Assembly (NCBI GenBank): GCA_035266845.1
Contig: DATFMP010000097.1
Coordinates: 62,001-126,000, forward strand
Direction: 5' to 3'
Length of the DNA: 64,000 bases
From: DATFMP01 sp035266845
GTDB taxonomy: Bacteria; SAR324; JACQKK01
Below the pieces are notes generated by a model. It did no database searches. It saw only the letters and a list, made by a program, of their open reading frames with translations, and was not told where the DNA came from. Positions 35,132 to 43,830 of this stretch are shown here, in pieces. A program made the translations under genes and the position numbers. Numbering within the stretch: the first letter of the stretch is position 1; the number at the start of each line of letters is the position of its first letter.

Positions 35132-35451
35132 GCAGCCTCCCGGCAAGTCGGCAGGGCATGGGCCGGGGCCGGGCGGCGCCCCGGGGCTGTCCGCACGGCA
35201 CAATGCGGCGCTCCTTAAGTCCGGCATCGCTATTCCACCCGCTGTTCCGCGAAACAGGTCGCAGATACCCCACCGGCGCATCGCCTCCGTTCCTGGGCGT
35301 CGCCGCGCCGAAATTCCTTATTCGACAAATTGCTGCGGCGAATCTGGAAACTTGACCTTTGTCAATTGCGTTTCAGTCATTAGTTGATAGCTGAAGTCGA
35401 TGGACTGCGACGCCGAATGAACGGTCCGCCCACGAGAAAGCGCCAACGGGT
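35132..35451. other. Promoter region of the cco operon
   Basis: Intergenic between the SDR and ccoS. It contains the FNR-type box at 35352. No gene is seen; open frames here show shadow composition. Confidence 0.6.
35352..35393 (+). promoter_or_regulatory. FNR-type box and -10-like hexamer of cco operon
   Basis: TTGACCTTTGTCAA (35352-35365) is a perfect dyad with a 4-bp spacer. TAGCTG (35388-35393), a weak -10 match, begins 22 bp later. cbb3 oxidase operons are classic targets of FNR/Anr/FixK proteins, so the call is well supported by context. Confidence 0.75.
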
Positions 35452-35673
35452 ATGGGTCTCGAAATCCTGTACGTGCTGATCCCGGTCACGCTCGTGCTGG
35501 CCGCCATCGCCCTGCTGCTCTTCGTGTGGGCCATCCAGTCCGGTCAGTTTGACGACCTGGAGACGCCGGCGATCCGCATCCTGTTCGACGACGGGCCCGC
35601 GCCGGAGCGCGAGCCGCCAAGCGCAACGCCTCTCCCGCAGCCGCGCAACCATCCGGAAAAAGGGACGGAATGA
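35452..35673 (+). CDS. ccoS: cbb3-type oxidase assembly protein CcoS
   Basis: A 73-aa single-span membrane protein (helix about 4-28, LYVLIPVTLVLAAIALLLFVW) with the characteristic WAIQSGQFDDLETPA just after the helix. CcoS helps heme insertion into cbb3 oxidase. It overlaps the ccoNO start by 4 bp. Its position first in the operon, ahead of the structural genes, is unusual, since ccoS often follows ccoI. Confidence 0.92.
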   Translation: MGLEILYVLIPVTLVLAAIALLLFVWAIQSGQFDDLETPAIRILFDDGPAPEREPPSATPLPQPRNHPEKGTE

Positions 35674-37805
35674 GCACGGAAACCTTCCGCTACGACAATG
35701 CCATCGTCCGCAAGTTCCTCCTCGCCACCATTCTGTGGGGCGCGGTGGGGATGCTGGTCGGGCTGTACATTGCCTCGGAACTGGCCAACTGGCGCCTGAA
35801 CCTGGGCATCCCGTACATCACATTCAGCCGGCTGCGGCCCCTGCACACCAACGCGGTCATCTTCGCGTTCGTGGGCAACTGCTTCTTTTGCGGGGCCTAC
35901 TACTCCACGCAGCGGCTGCTCAAGGCGCGGATGTTCAGCGACCTGCTGAGCAACATTCACTTCTGGGGCTGGCAGCTCATCATCGTGGGCGCGGCCATCA
36001 CGCTGCCGCTGGGCTACACGACGTCCAAGGAGTACGCGGAGCTGGAATGGCCGCTGGACATCGCCATCGCGGTGATCTGGGTCATCTTCGCGATCAACTT
36101 CTTCGGCACGCTCATCAAGCGGCGCGAGCGCCACATCTACGTGGCGATCTGGTTCTACATCGCCTCCATCATCACCGTGGCGATGCTGCACATCGTGAAC
36201 TCGCTGGAGATCCCGGTCACGCTGTGGAAGAGCTACTCGATCTTCGCCGGGGTGCAGGATGCGCTGGTGCAGTGGTGGTACGGCCACAACGCCGTGGCGT
36301 TCTTCCTCACCACGCCGATCCTGGGACTGATGTACTACTTCGTGCCCAAGGCGGCCGAGCGACCGGTGTATTCCTACCGCCTGTCCATCGTGCACTTCTG
36401 GTCCCTGGTGTTCCTCTACATCTGGGCTGGGCCGCACCACCTGCTGTACACGGCGTTGCCGGACTGGCTGCAGATCCTGGGCATGGCCTTCAGCCTGATG
36501 CTGATCGCGCCTTCCTGGGGCGGCATGATCAATGGCCTGCTGACGCTGCGCGGGGCCTGGGACCGGGTGCGCACCGATCCGATCCTGAAGTTCTTCGTGG
36601 TGGCCATCACCTTCTACGGCATGGCGACCTTCGAAGGCCCGATGCTCGCGATCCGCGCCGTCAACGGGCTCTCGCACTATACGGACTGGACGATCGGCCA
36701 CGTGCACTCCGGCGCGCTGGGCTGGAACGGCTTCATGGCCTTCGGGATGATCTACTGGCTGGTGCCCCGCCTCTGGGGCCGGCCCATGAAGTACCCCCGC
36801 CTGGTCAACACGCACTTCTGGCTGGGCACCATCGGCATCGTCGTCTACATCGTCTCCATGTGGGTGGCCGGCATCACGCAGGGCCTGATGTGGCGGGCGT
36901 TCGACAGCCAGGGCTTCCTGGTCTACGGCAACTTCACCGAGACCGTGGTGCGGCTGATCCCGCTCTACTACATCCGTGCCCTGGGCGGCTTGCTGTACCT
37001 GATCGGCATGCTGATGCTCGCCTACAACGTGCTGGCCACCGTGCGTGGGGCCGTGCCCGTGCCGGACGAGGAGGCGAGCGCCCCCGCCCTGGAACGCACG
37101 GTCGCGCCGGACAAGACGTGGTCGCGCCGGCTGGAGTCGCACCCGTTGCAGTTCGCCTTCTGGACGCTGATTGCCGTCGCCATCGGCGGGTTGGTGGAAC
37201 TGGTGCCGATGGTGATGGCCAAGTCCAACGTGCCGGTGATCAGCTCCGTGCAGCCCTATACCCCGCTGGAGCTGGAAGGCCGCGACATTTACATTCGCGA
37301 GGGCTGCTACCTGTGCCACTCGCAGATGATCCGTCCCTTCCGCGCCGAGACGGAGCGCTACGGGCCGTACTCCAAGGCCGGCGAGTTCATCTACGACCAT
37401 CCATTCCAATGGGGTTCGAAGCGCATCGGGCCCGACCTGCAGCGGGTGGGCGGCAAGTATCCGGACCTGTGGCACTACCGGCACATGGAAGACCCGCGCT
37501 CCACCTCGCCCGGCTCCATCATGCCCAGCTTCAAGTGGTTGCTGACCGACAAGCTGGACACCTCCGAGACGGTGGCCAAGCTGAAGGCCATGCGCACCCT
37601 GGGTGTGCCCTACACGCCTGAGGAGGTGGACAATGGGGTCAAGGACCTGAAAGCCCAGGCCCATCAGATTTCCGAGGTGCTCAAGCAATCCGGCGTGAAG
37701 GAGGAGACGGAGGATCGCGAGATCGTGGCCGTCATCGCCTACCTGCAGCGCCTGGGCACGGACATCAAAAAGGCGCCCGTCGCCGCTACGGAGCCGCGCA
37801 AATGA
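35670..37805 (+). CDS. ccoNO: Fused CcoN-CcoO cbb3-type cytochrome c oxidase catalytic subunit
   Basis: A 711-aa fusion of subunits I and II. Residues 1 to about 455 are CcoN: twelve helices with heme and CuB ligands H59, H206 (WWYGHNAVAF), H256/H257 (AGPHH) and H344/H346 (GHVHSGALGW). A linker follows (about 461-490), then residues about 490-711 are CcoO. CcoO has its own helix (about 492-515) and one c-type heme motif CYLCH at 546-550 (bases 37305-37319). Such CcoNO fusions are known but uncommon. It acts as the terminal oxidase of microaerobic respiration. It overlaps both neighbours. Confidence 0.95.
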   Translation: MSTETFRYDNAIVRKFLLATILWGAVGMLVGLYIASELANWRLNLGIPYITFSRLRPLHTNAVIFAFVGNCFFCGAYYSTQRLLKARMFSDLLSNIHFWGWQLIIVGAAITLPLGYTTSKEYAELEWPLDIAIAVIWVIFAINFFGTLIKRRERHIYVAIWFYIASIITVAMLHIVNSLEIPVTLWKSYSIFAGVQDALVQWWYGHNAVAFFLTTPILGLMYYFVPKAAERPVYSYRLSIVHFWSLVFLYIWAGPHHLLYTALPDWLQILGMAFSLMLIAPSWGGMINGLLTLRGAWDRVRTDPILKFFVVAITFYGMATFEGPMLAIRAVNGLSHYTDWTIGHVHSGALGWNGFMAFGMIYWLVPRLWGRPMKYPRLVNTHFWLGTIGIVVYIVSMWVAGITQGLMWRAFDSQGFLVYGNFTETVVRLIPLYYIRALGGLLYLIGMLMLAYNVLATVRGAVPVPDEEASAPALERTVAPDKTWSRRLESHPLQFAFWTLIAVAIGGLVELVPMVMAKSNVPVISSVQPYTPLELEGRDIYIREGCYLCHSQMIRPFRAETERYGPYSKAGEFIYDHPFQWGSKRIGPDLQRVGGKYPDLWHYRHMEDPRSTSPGSIMPSFKWLLTDKLDTSETVAKLKAMRTLGVPYTPEEVDNGVKDLKAQAHQISEVLKQSGVKEETEDREIVAVIAYLQRLGTDIKKAPVAATEPRK

Positions 37806-38005
37806 TCAAGGAATGGTTGACCGACCAAGGCCTTATGTTGGGGCCGGGAGTGGCGCTGGGGCTGTTCCTCGTGTTCTTCATCGGGGTGCTGTTCTGGATC
37901 TACCGGCCCGGCAGCAATCGCATCTACGAGCGCGAGGCGCAGCTGCCCTTTGAAGACGGCGTGCGCCACGGCGCGCTGAGCGCATCACCCGCGCAGGAGG
38001 ATTGA
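37802..38005 (+). CDS. ccoQ: cbb3 oxidase subunit CcoQ
   Basis: A 67-aa single-span protein (helix about 12-34, GVALGLFLVFFIGVLFWIY). Typical CcoQ features are the small size, one helix near the N-terminus and a short charged C-terminus. It stabilises the oxidase complex. It overlaps ccoNO by 4 bp and is followed by ccoP after 3 bp. Confidence 0.9.
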   Translation: MIKEWLTDQGLMLGPGVALGLFLVFFIGVLFWIYRPGSNRIYEREAQLPFEDGVRHGALSASPAQED

Positions 38006-38008
38006 GGC

Positions 38009-38611
38009 ATGGCCCAGGAACGCGACGAATTGCTGGACCACGAATACGACGGCATTCGGGAATACGACAACCCGCTGCCGCGTTGGTGGCTGTGGCTGTT
38101 CTACGGCACGATCCTGTTCTCCATCGTGTACATCCCCTACTACCTGCTGGGCTTCGGCCCCTCCGAGGCCCAGATGTATCAGCAGGAGATGGCCGAGGCG
38201 CGCACCGAATTCCCGCAGCAGGCCGCCATGGCACCCGCTGCGGCCGCACCCGGGGCCCAGCCGGGGGCAGCCCCGGCCGCGCCGAGCATCGCGGATCCCT
38301 CCATGCAGGGCAACATGCAGGCCATCGCCGCGGGCAAGGAGATATTCCTGGCCAACTGCAAGCCCTGTCACGGCGAGCACGGCCAGGGCATTATCGGGCC
38401 CAATCTGACGGACAACTACTGGCTGCACGGCAACACCTTCCCGGAAATCGTGCACACGATATACAATGGAGTGCCGGAAAAAGGCATGATCTCCTGGAAG
38501 AGCACCCTCAATCCCCAGAAGATCAACGAGGTCGCAGCCTACGTGATGTCCATCCACGGCGCGAATCCGCCCAATCCCAAGCCCCCACAGGGCAAGGAAT
38601 ACACCTACTAA
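38009..38611 (+). CDS. ccoP: cbb3 oxidase subunit CcoP, short with a single heme-c motif
   Basis: A 200-aa subunit. The typical CcoP N-terminus DHEYDGIREYDNPLPRWW is present, followed by one membrane helix (about 26-48). Next comes an Ala/Pro-rich linker (about 70-95) and a cytochrome c domain with one CKPCH motif (117-121, bases 38357-38371) and GMISWKSTLNPQKI toward the end. Typical CcoP is about 300 aa with two c hemes; here one heme domain is missing. ATG with CAGGAGG upstream. Electron entry to the oxidase would then depend on one heme plus CcoO. Confidence 0.9.
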   Translation: MAQERDELLDHEYDGIREYDNPLPRWWLWLFYGTILFSIVYIPYYLLGFGPSEAQMYQQEMAEARTEFPQQAAMAPAAAAPGAQPGAAPAAPSIADPSMQGNMQAIAAGKEIFLANCKPCHGEHGQGIIGPNLTDNYWLHGNTFPEIVHTIYNGVPEKGMISWKSTLNPQKINEVAAYVMSIHGANPPNPKPPQGKEYTY

Positions 38612-38617
38612 CCCCTG

Positions 38618-40078
38618 ATGCGACCACCATCCCCCCCGGAGCGCTCGCAGCGGCCCGCTGAGTCGTCGCCGTCCCAGCCCGGCTCCGGGCCGGAGCACGA
38701 GGCGCCGCAGCACCATCCGCCGGAGCGGCTGACCACGCTGGACGAGCGCGGCAACCGCCTGTGGGTTTATCCCGCGGCGATCACCGGCGTGTTCATGCAC
38801 TGGCGCAAGCTGCTGGGCTATTTCGTGATCGCGGTGTTCTTCGTGATGCCGTGGGTGCGCATCGGGGGCATGCAGTCCATCCTGCTGCAAATCCCCGAGC
38901 GACGCTTCATCCTGTTCGGGCACATCTTCTGGCCGCAGGACGTCTTCTATCTGGTGTACCTGCTGCTGGGGATGGCGTTGGCGCTGTTCTTCTTCACGGC
39001 CGTGGCGGGGCGGGTCTGGTGCGGCTGGCTGTGCCCGCAGACCGTATTCATGGAGGAGATCTTCCGCAAGCTCGAGGAGTGGGTGGAGGGCGACCACCAC
39101 GAGCGGCGCCGGCTGGACGGGCAGCCCTGGAGCGTGCGCAAGGCGCGGCTCAAGCTGACCAAGCACGCCCTGTTCCTGCTGTTCTCCGCGCTTGTGTCCA
39201 ACACGTTCATCGCCTACTTCGTGGGCACCGAGCGCCTGTTGCACTGGATGACCGAATCGCCGTTGGACCACTGGACGGCGTTCTTGTTCATGGCGGCCAT
39301 CCTGGGTGTGTTCTACTTCGACTTCGCCTGGTTCCGCGAGCAGTTCTGCATCGTCCTCTGCCCTTACGCGCGCTTCCAATCCGTGCTCACGGATGCGCAC
39401 ACGATCCAGGTGGGCTACGACGTGGTGCGCGGGGAGCCGCGGGGCCGGCTGGGCACCGTCAGCGGCGACTGCGTGGACTGCCTCAAGTGTGTGGCGGTGT
39501 GCCCCACGGGCATCGACATCCGTGACGGCTACCAGTTGGAGTGCATCGGATGTGTGCGCTGCATCGATGCCTGCGACAGCATCATGGACCGCGTCGGGAA
39601 GTCCCGTGGGCTGATCCGCTACGACTCCCTGGCCCGGTTGAGCGGCGAGCGCACCCATATTCTGCGGCCCCGCGTGCTGGTGTACTCGGTGCTGCTGGTG
39701 GGCGTGGTTGTGGCGCTGTTCGTGGGCCTCAGCTTGCGTCCACACATGGACCTGACGGTGGTGCGACCCCCCGGCGACCCGTTCATGCTGCTGCCCGGTG
39801 GGCTGGTGAGCAACCGCTTCACCGTGGTGCTGCACAACCGCGCCCTGACGCCGAAGACCGTGCGCATCGTGGCGGACGGACCGCCGCACACGCAGGCCGT
39901 GGTGCCGGTGAATCCGCTCACCCTGAAGGCGGATGAGGAAATACGCACGGAAGCGTTCGTGAACATCCCCGCCGGCGAGGTCGACAGCGGCAAGGCGCCC
40001 GTGCGTATCCGCGTCTACGAAGGCCCCACGCCGGTGGCCGAGCAATCCATGACCTTCCTGGCCCCGGAGGGCCCATGA
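38618..40078 (+). CDS. ccoG: cbb3 oxidase accessory Fe-S protein CcoG
   Basis: A membrane ferredoxin-type protein of 486 aa, needed for copper handling during cbb3 assembly. It has a long polar N-terminus, helices near 55-75, 110-135, 175-195 and 215-235, and cysteine motifs CGWLCPQ, CVDCLKCVAVCP and CIGCVRCIDAC for two [4Fe-4S] clusters. After a further helix the C-terminal Ig-like domain follows. It starts 7 bp after ccoP and overlaps ccoH by 4 bp. Confidence 0.95.
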   Translation: MRPPSPPERSQRPAESSPSQPGSGPEHEAPQHHPPERLTTLDERGNRLWVYPAAITGVFMHWRKLLGYFVIAVFFVMPWVRIGGMQSILLQIPERRFILFGHIFWPQDVFYLVYLLLGMALALFFFTAVAGRVWCGWLCPQTVFMEEIFRKLEEWVEGDHHERRRLDGQPWSVRKARLKLTKHALFLLFSALVSNTFIAYFVGTERLLHWMTESPLDHWTAFLFMAAILGVFYFDFAWFREQFCIVLCPYARFQSVLTDAHTIQVGYDVVRGEPRGRLGTVSGDCVDCLKCVAVCPTGIDIRDGYQLECIGCVRCIDACDSIMDRVGKSRGLIRYDSLARLSGERTHILRPRVLVYSVLLVGVVVALFVGLSLRPHMDLTVVRPPGDPFMLLPGGLVSNRFTVVLHNRALTPKTVRIVADGPPHTQAVVPVNPLTLKADEEIRTEAFVNIPAGEVDSGKAPVRIRVYEGPTPVAEQSMTFLAPEGP

Positions 40079-40599
40079 ATCCCCCCGCTTCCGCGTCGCC
40101 ACCGCCGGCCGGTCCGCCGCCCCGCCGCAGCCTGTGGCGCGACAGCATGCTGTGGCTGATTGGCTCCATCCTGGTCGTGACCGTGGGCGTGAACCTGACC
40201 ATGGTCTGGTTCGCCGAGGAAGAGCCGCCGGACCTGGTACGCAGCGACTACTACACCGCCGCGAAGGACTACGACGCGGACCATGCCGCGCGGCTGGCCA
40301 GCGCCCGCCTGGGCTGGCAGGTCAGCGAGGTGCCGGGCCTGATCCAGCGCGATACGCTGGCCCTGCGCATCGCCGATGCGGCGGGACACCCCGTCAGCGG
40401 CATGGCGGGGAGCGTCAGTGCCTACCGCCCCTCCAGCGACAAGCTGGACCAGTCCCTGGCCTGGAGCGAGGACCCCGCGCAGCCGGGTCTGTACCGCGCC
40501 ACCTTTGCCCGCCCCGCGCAGGGGCTGTGGCGCGTCACATTGGACGTGAAGCACGAGGGCAAGCGCCTGTACCAGGACCTCAGCGTCGTGATGCCCTAG
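40075..40599 (+). CDS. ccoH: cbb3 oxidase accessory protein CcoH/FixH
   Basis: A 174-aa protein with one helix (about 21-43, LWLIGSILVVTVGVNLTMVW) and a periplasmic beta-rich domain (YYTAAKDYDADHAAR, then YRATFARPAQGLWRVTL). FixH/CcoH family members are required for cbb3 assembly. It overlaps the ccoG stop by 4 bp and is followed by ccoI. Confidence 0.88.
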   Translation: MNPPASASPPPAGPPPRRSLWRDSMLWLIGSILVVTVGVNLTMVWFAEEEPPDLVRSDYYTAAKDYDADHAARLASARLGWQVSEVPGLIQRDTLALRIADAAGHPVSGMAGSVSAYRPSSDKLDQSLAWSEDPAQPGLYRATFARPAQGLWRVTLDVKHEGKRLYQDLSVVMP

Positions 40600-40661
40600 G
40601 CAGGGCCGCAGCACCTGCGCAGCGCCGCTGAATCACAGCGCACCTCCAACCGACCGCCGCC

Positions 40662-43022
40662 ATGACCGCGCACACCGCCGACTCCGCTCCGGACGCCGGA
40701 ACGGGCAGCCGCTTCGCCCAGTACAACAGCGAAGGCGTCTACGATGCCTACGTGCAGCACCTGGACGATCACCGCCGCGCGGCGCAACTCATCGTGAACG
40801 GCATCCACTGCGCGGGCTGCGTGCGATCCATCGAGCAAGGGCTGCAGGCCGCAGGGGCGCTGGAGGCGCAGGTCAACTTCGGCAACCATCGCGCGGCGGT
40901 GCGCTGGGACGAGCGCACACTCAAGCTGGGCGATCTGCTGGAGATCCTGCACCGGCTGGGCTACGAGGGCCACCCCTACGACCCCGCCACGCAGGAGACG
41001 CTGCACCGCAAGCAGCTGCGGCGCTCCATGTTGCGCTTGGGCGTGGCCGGCTTCGGCGCCGGCAACGTGATGATGTACGCCATGGGGCTCTATGCCGGGC
41101 ACTTCTATGGCATCGATGCGGGCTTCCAGCAGCTCTTCCGCTGGCTCACCGCGCTCATCAGCCTGCCCGTGGTGTTCTACAGCGGGTGGCCCTTCCTGCA
41201 GGGGGCCTGGGGCGGCGTGCGCAGCCGGCGCTTCAACATGGACAGCCTGATCAGCCTGGGACTGCTGGTCACGCTGGGCTATTCGCTGGTGGCGCTGCTG
41301 GCCTTTCCGGGCTCGGAGACGTACTTCGACAGCGCCGTGATGATCGTGTTCTTCCTGCTCATCGGCCGTGCGCTGGAGACCCTGGCCCGCAGCCGCGCGG
41401 GCAACGTTACCGAAGGCCTGATGGGCCTGCAGGTGAAGTGGGCCACGCGCCTGGCCGACGGTGCGGAGAGCACGGTGCCCATCGAGGCCGTGGCGCCCGG
41501 CGACCGGCTGCTGGTGCGGCCGGGGGATGCCGTGCCCACGGACGGCAGCGTGCTGGAAGGCGCGAGCGAGCTGAACGAGAGTGCGCTCACCGGCGAGTCG
41601 CGGCCGCGCCCGGTGCAGCCCGGCGATGCCGTGCTGGGCGGCACGCTCAACTTGGCCGCTCCGCTGGTGATGGCCGCGGAGCGCGTGGGTGCCGATACCG
41701 CCCTGGCCCGCGTCTGCCGGCAGGTGGAGGAGGCCCAGAGCCGCAAGCCGCCGCTGCAGCGGCTGGCGGATCGCATCGCCTCGTACTTCGTGAGCGTGAT
41801 CCTGGTGCTGGCGGGCGGCACGTTCGTGTGGTGGGAGTGGATCGCGCCGGGCGCCGCCCCGCAGTCCGCCTGGATCACGGCCATTGCCGTGCTGGTGATC
41901 GCTTGCCCGTGCGCGCTGGGGCTGGCCACGCCCGTGGCCGTACTGGCGGGCAGCGCGCTGGCCGCGCGGCGCGGCATCCTCATCAAGGGTGGCGAGGTGT
42001 TGGAGCAGGCCGCGCACGTGACGGACGTGGTGCTGGACAAGACGGGCACACTCACCACCGGGGGCCTGGACGTGACCGGGGTGCAGAACCTGGGCGACCT
42101 TCCCACGGCACAGTGGCTGTCGCTCGCCGCCGCGCTGGAACGGCGCACGGTGCACCCCATCGCGGATGCATTGCAGGGCTGGCTGGAGCGCTCGGGTCAC
42201 GCCGGGCAGGCCGCCGGCCCCGTGCAGGACGTGCATGTGCTGCCGGGCCGTGGGGCGCTGGGGGCAGTGGCCGGGCAGGCCGTGCTGGTGGGCAACGCGC
42301 GGCTGCTGGCCGAGCAGGGCCTGGAGCTGCCCGCGGGAGACGCCGCCGCCGCCCCGGCGGAGACCGACAGCGTGGTGTACGTGGCAGTGGGCGGCCGCGT
42401 GGCGGGCCGGGTCACCCTGAGTGACCCGCTGCGGCCCGATGCGGCGCGAGCGGTGGCGGCGCTGGGGCGCATGGGCATTGCCGTGCACCTGTTCTCCGGC
42501 GACCGGCCGCAGGTGGTGGCGGCCGCGGCCCGCAGTGCAGGCATCGCAGATGCGCGCGGCGGCATGCTGCCGGACGAGAAGCTGGCGGCTGTGCAGGCCC
42601 TGCAGCAGCAGGGCCGCGTCGTGGCCATGGTCGGCGATGGCGTCAACGACGCGCCCGCGCTGATCCAGGCCGACCTGGCCATTGCCGTGGGCTCCGGCAG
42701 CGACCTCTCGCTGGAGGCGGCGCAGGTGCTGCTGATGCGGCCGCGGCTGCTGGGCGCGGTGGACACCATCGCCATCGCCCGGCGCACCTTCCGCCTGATC
42801 CGCGAGAACCTGGGGCTGTCCCTGGGCTACAACGCCATCGCTGTGCCGCTGGCCATGGTGGGGCTGGTGATCCCCCTCTTCGCCGCGGCGGCCATGTCTG
42901 CCAGCTCGCTGGTGGTGGTGGGCAATTCCCTGCGCCTGCGGCTCTACCGCGGGCCCCTGGGCGAGGCCGGCGACGAAGCCCCGGCCGCGGCGCCCACGTC
43001 CCTGGGCGACGTTCCCGCCTGA
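40662..43022 (+). CDS. ccoI: Copper-transporting P-type ATPase CcoI/FixI
   Basis: Inner-membrane Cu-exporting P1B ATPase of 786 aa, delivering copper for the cbb3 CuB site. One N-terminal metal-binding domain carries CAGC (50-53). The ion-translocation motif CPC is at 415-417 in helix 6, the phosphorylated DKTGT begins at D459, and the hinge TGESRP and GDGVNDAP motifs are present. It lies 62 bp after ccoH, in the same cco operon. A convergent hairpin (43028-43043) marks the operon end. Confidence 0.94.
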   Translation: MTAHTADSAPDAGTGSRFAQYNSEGVYDAYVQHLDDHRRAAQLIVNGIHCAGCVRSIEQGLQAAGALEAQVNFGNHRAAVRWDERTLKLGDLLEILHRLGYEGHPYDPATQETLHRKQLRRSMLRLGVAGFGAGNVMMYAMGLYAGHFYGIDAGFQQLFRWLTALISLPVVFYSGWPFLQGAWGGVRSRRFNMDSLISLGLLVTLGYSLVALLAFPGSETYFDSAVMIVFFLLIGRALETLARSRAGNVTEGLMGLQVKWATRLADGAESTVPIEAVAPGDRLLVRPGDAVPTDGSVLEGASELNESALTGESRPRPVQPGDAVLGGTLNLAAPLVMAAERVGADTALARVCRQVEEAQSRKPPLQRLADRIASYFVSVILVLAGGTFVWWEWIAPGAAPQSAWITAIAVLVIACPCALGLATPVAVLAGSALAARRGILIKGGEVLEQAAHVTDVVLDKTGTLTTGGLDVTGVQNLGDLPTAQWLSLAAALERRTVHPIADALQGWLERSGHAGQAAGPVQDVHVLPGRGALGAVAGQAVLVGNARLLAEQGLELPAGDAAAAPAETDSVVYVAVGGRVAGRVTLSDPLRPDAARAVAALGRMGIAVHLFSGDRPQVVAAAARSAGIADARGGMLPDEKLAAVQALQQQGRVVAMVGDGVNDAPALIQADLAIAVGSGSDLSLEAAQVLLMRPRLLGAVDTIAIARRTFRLIRENLGLSLGYNAIAVPLAMVGLVIPLFAAAAMSASSLVVVGNSLRLRLYRGPLGEAGDEAPAAAPTSLGDVPA

Positions 43023-43027
43023 GCGGA

Positions 43028-43043
43028 GGGGCCGGGCGGCCCC
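43028..43043 (+). terminator. Hairpin at the end of the cco operon
   Basis: GGGGCC-GGGC-GGCCCC, 6-bp stem, 5 bp after the ccoI stop, between converging genes. Confidence 0.45.
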
Positions 43044-43076
43044 CCTGCATCCAGCGGTCCAGCAACGGGCTGCGGC

Positions 43077-43640
43077 TCAGGCGCTCCGGGCCTGGGCGGG
43101 GGCACTGCTCCAGGTGTAGCTGGAGCGCACCGCGACCGAGCGCTGCAGCGTGTCCAGCACGGGGCAGTGCTCCAAGGCCAGCGTCTTGAGCTGCTCCAAC
43201 TGCGCATCCGTGGCATTGCGCGCGGCCAACTGCACGTCGAAGGTGATGGCCTCGAAGCCGGAGGGCACCTCGGCAACGTTGAACAGTCCGCGCAGGTCCA
43301 GGCTGCCGCGCACATCGATCCGCAGCGAGTCCAGCTCGATCCCCAGCGCCGCCGCGTAGGCGGAGATCACAATCTGCTGGCAGGTGCCCAGCGAGCCCAG
43401 CAGAATCTCGACGGGGTTGGGGCCCTTGTTCGTGCCGCCCAGGGCCTCGGGCTCGTCAACGGTGAAGTGGAAGTCGCGCGCGGACGCCTGGTTCTCGAAG
43501 CCGCTCACCACGCGGGAGACCACGCGGAATTCCGCGACGGCGGTGTCGGGTTGCGTCTGGTACTGCTGCACCAGGCTGGTGATGACCGGCTGCAGCTTTT
43601 CAATCGTGGCGCGGTCCAGCGCCTGCGGGGCATGGCTCAT
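43077..43640 (-). CDS. OsmC-family peroxiredoxin-like protein
   Basis: Cytosolic protein of 187 aa with the two redox cysteines of the OsmC/Ohr family, in SLGTCQQIV and ALEHCPVLDTL. Family members reduce organic or inorganic hydroperoxides. The N-terminal extension and 187-aa length are longer than typical OsmC (140). CTGAGGAGA lies upstream of the ATG at 43640. A strong promoter and an inverted-repeat operator sit upstream (43719-43759), suggesting tight regulation, possibly by a redox or hydroperoxide sensor. Confidence 0.85.
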   Translation of the reverse strand: MSHAPQALDRATIEKLQPVITSLVQQYQTQPDTAVAEFRVVSRVVSGFENQASARDFHFTVDEPEALGGTNKGPNPVEILLGSLGTCQQIVISAYAAALGIELDSLRIDVRGSLDLRGLFNVAEVPSGFEAITFDVQLAARNATDAQLEQLKTLALEHCPVLDTLQRSVAVRSSYTWSSAPAQARSA

Positions 43641-43718
43641 CGGGTTGTCTCCTCAGTGTGCAAAGGTGAAGCGAGGCGGTGCCGGGCTTGGCGTCCGTCT
43701 CGCGCTTGCATGGGAGGC

Positions 43719-43759
43719 AACCTAGCCCGCACGAATTTCGCGGTCAACAAAATTCGTGC
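43719..43759 (-). promoter_or_regulatory. Promoter and inverted-repeat operator of the OsmC-family gene
   Basis: On the minus strand TTGACC (43742-43747) and TAGGTT (43719-43724) are separated by exactly 17 bp. A 10-bp perfect inverted repeat, GCACGAATTT (43729-43738) and AAATTCGTGC (43750-43759), has an 11-bp spacer covering the -35. This puts a repressor dimer on the promoter, an arrangement that fits LysR- or TetR/MarR-type control. Confidence 0.7.
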
Positions 43760-43830
43760 GTAATTTCAATTAGTTAACGTCACAAGCGTCTGGTGTGCTG
43801 TGACAGTGTGGGCGGTGCCGTAGTCGATGC

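Noticed and set aside
43742..43747. FNR-type box before the OsmC gene
   Set aside because: The TTGACC lacks a matching second half-site and is better explained as the -35 hexamer.
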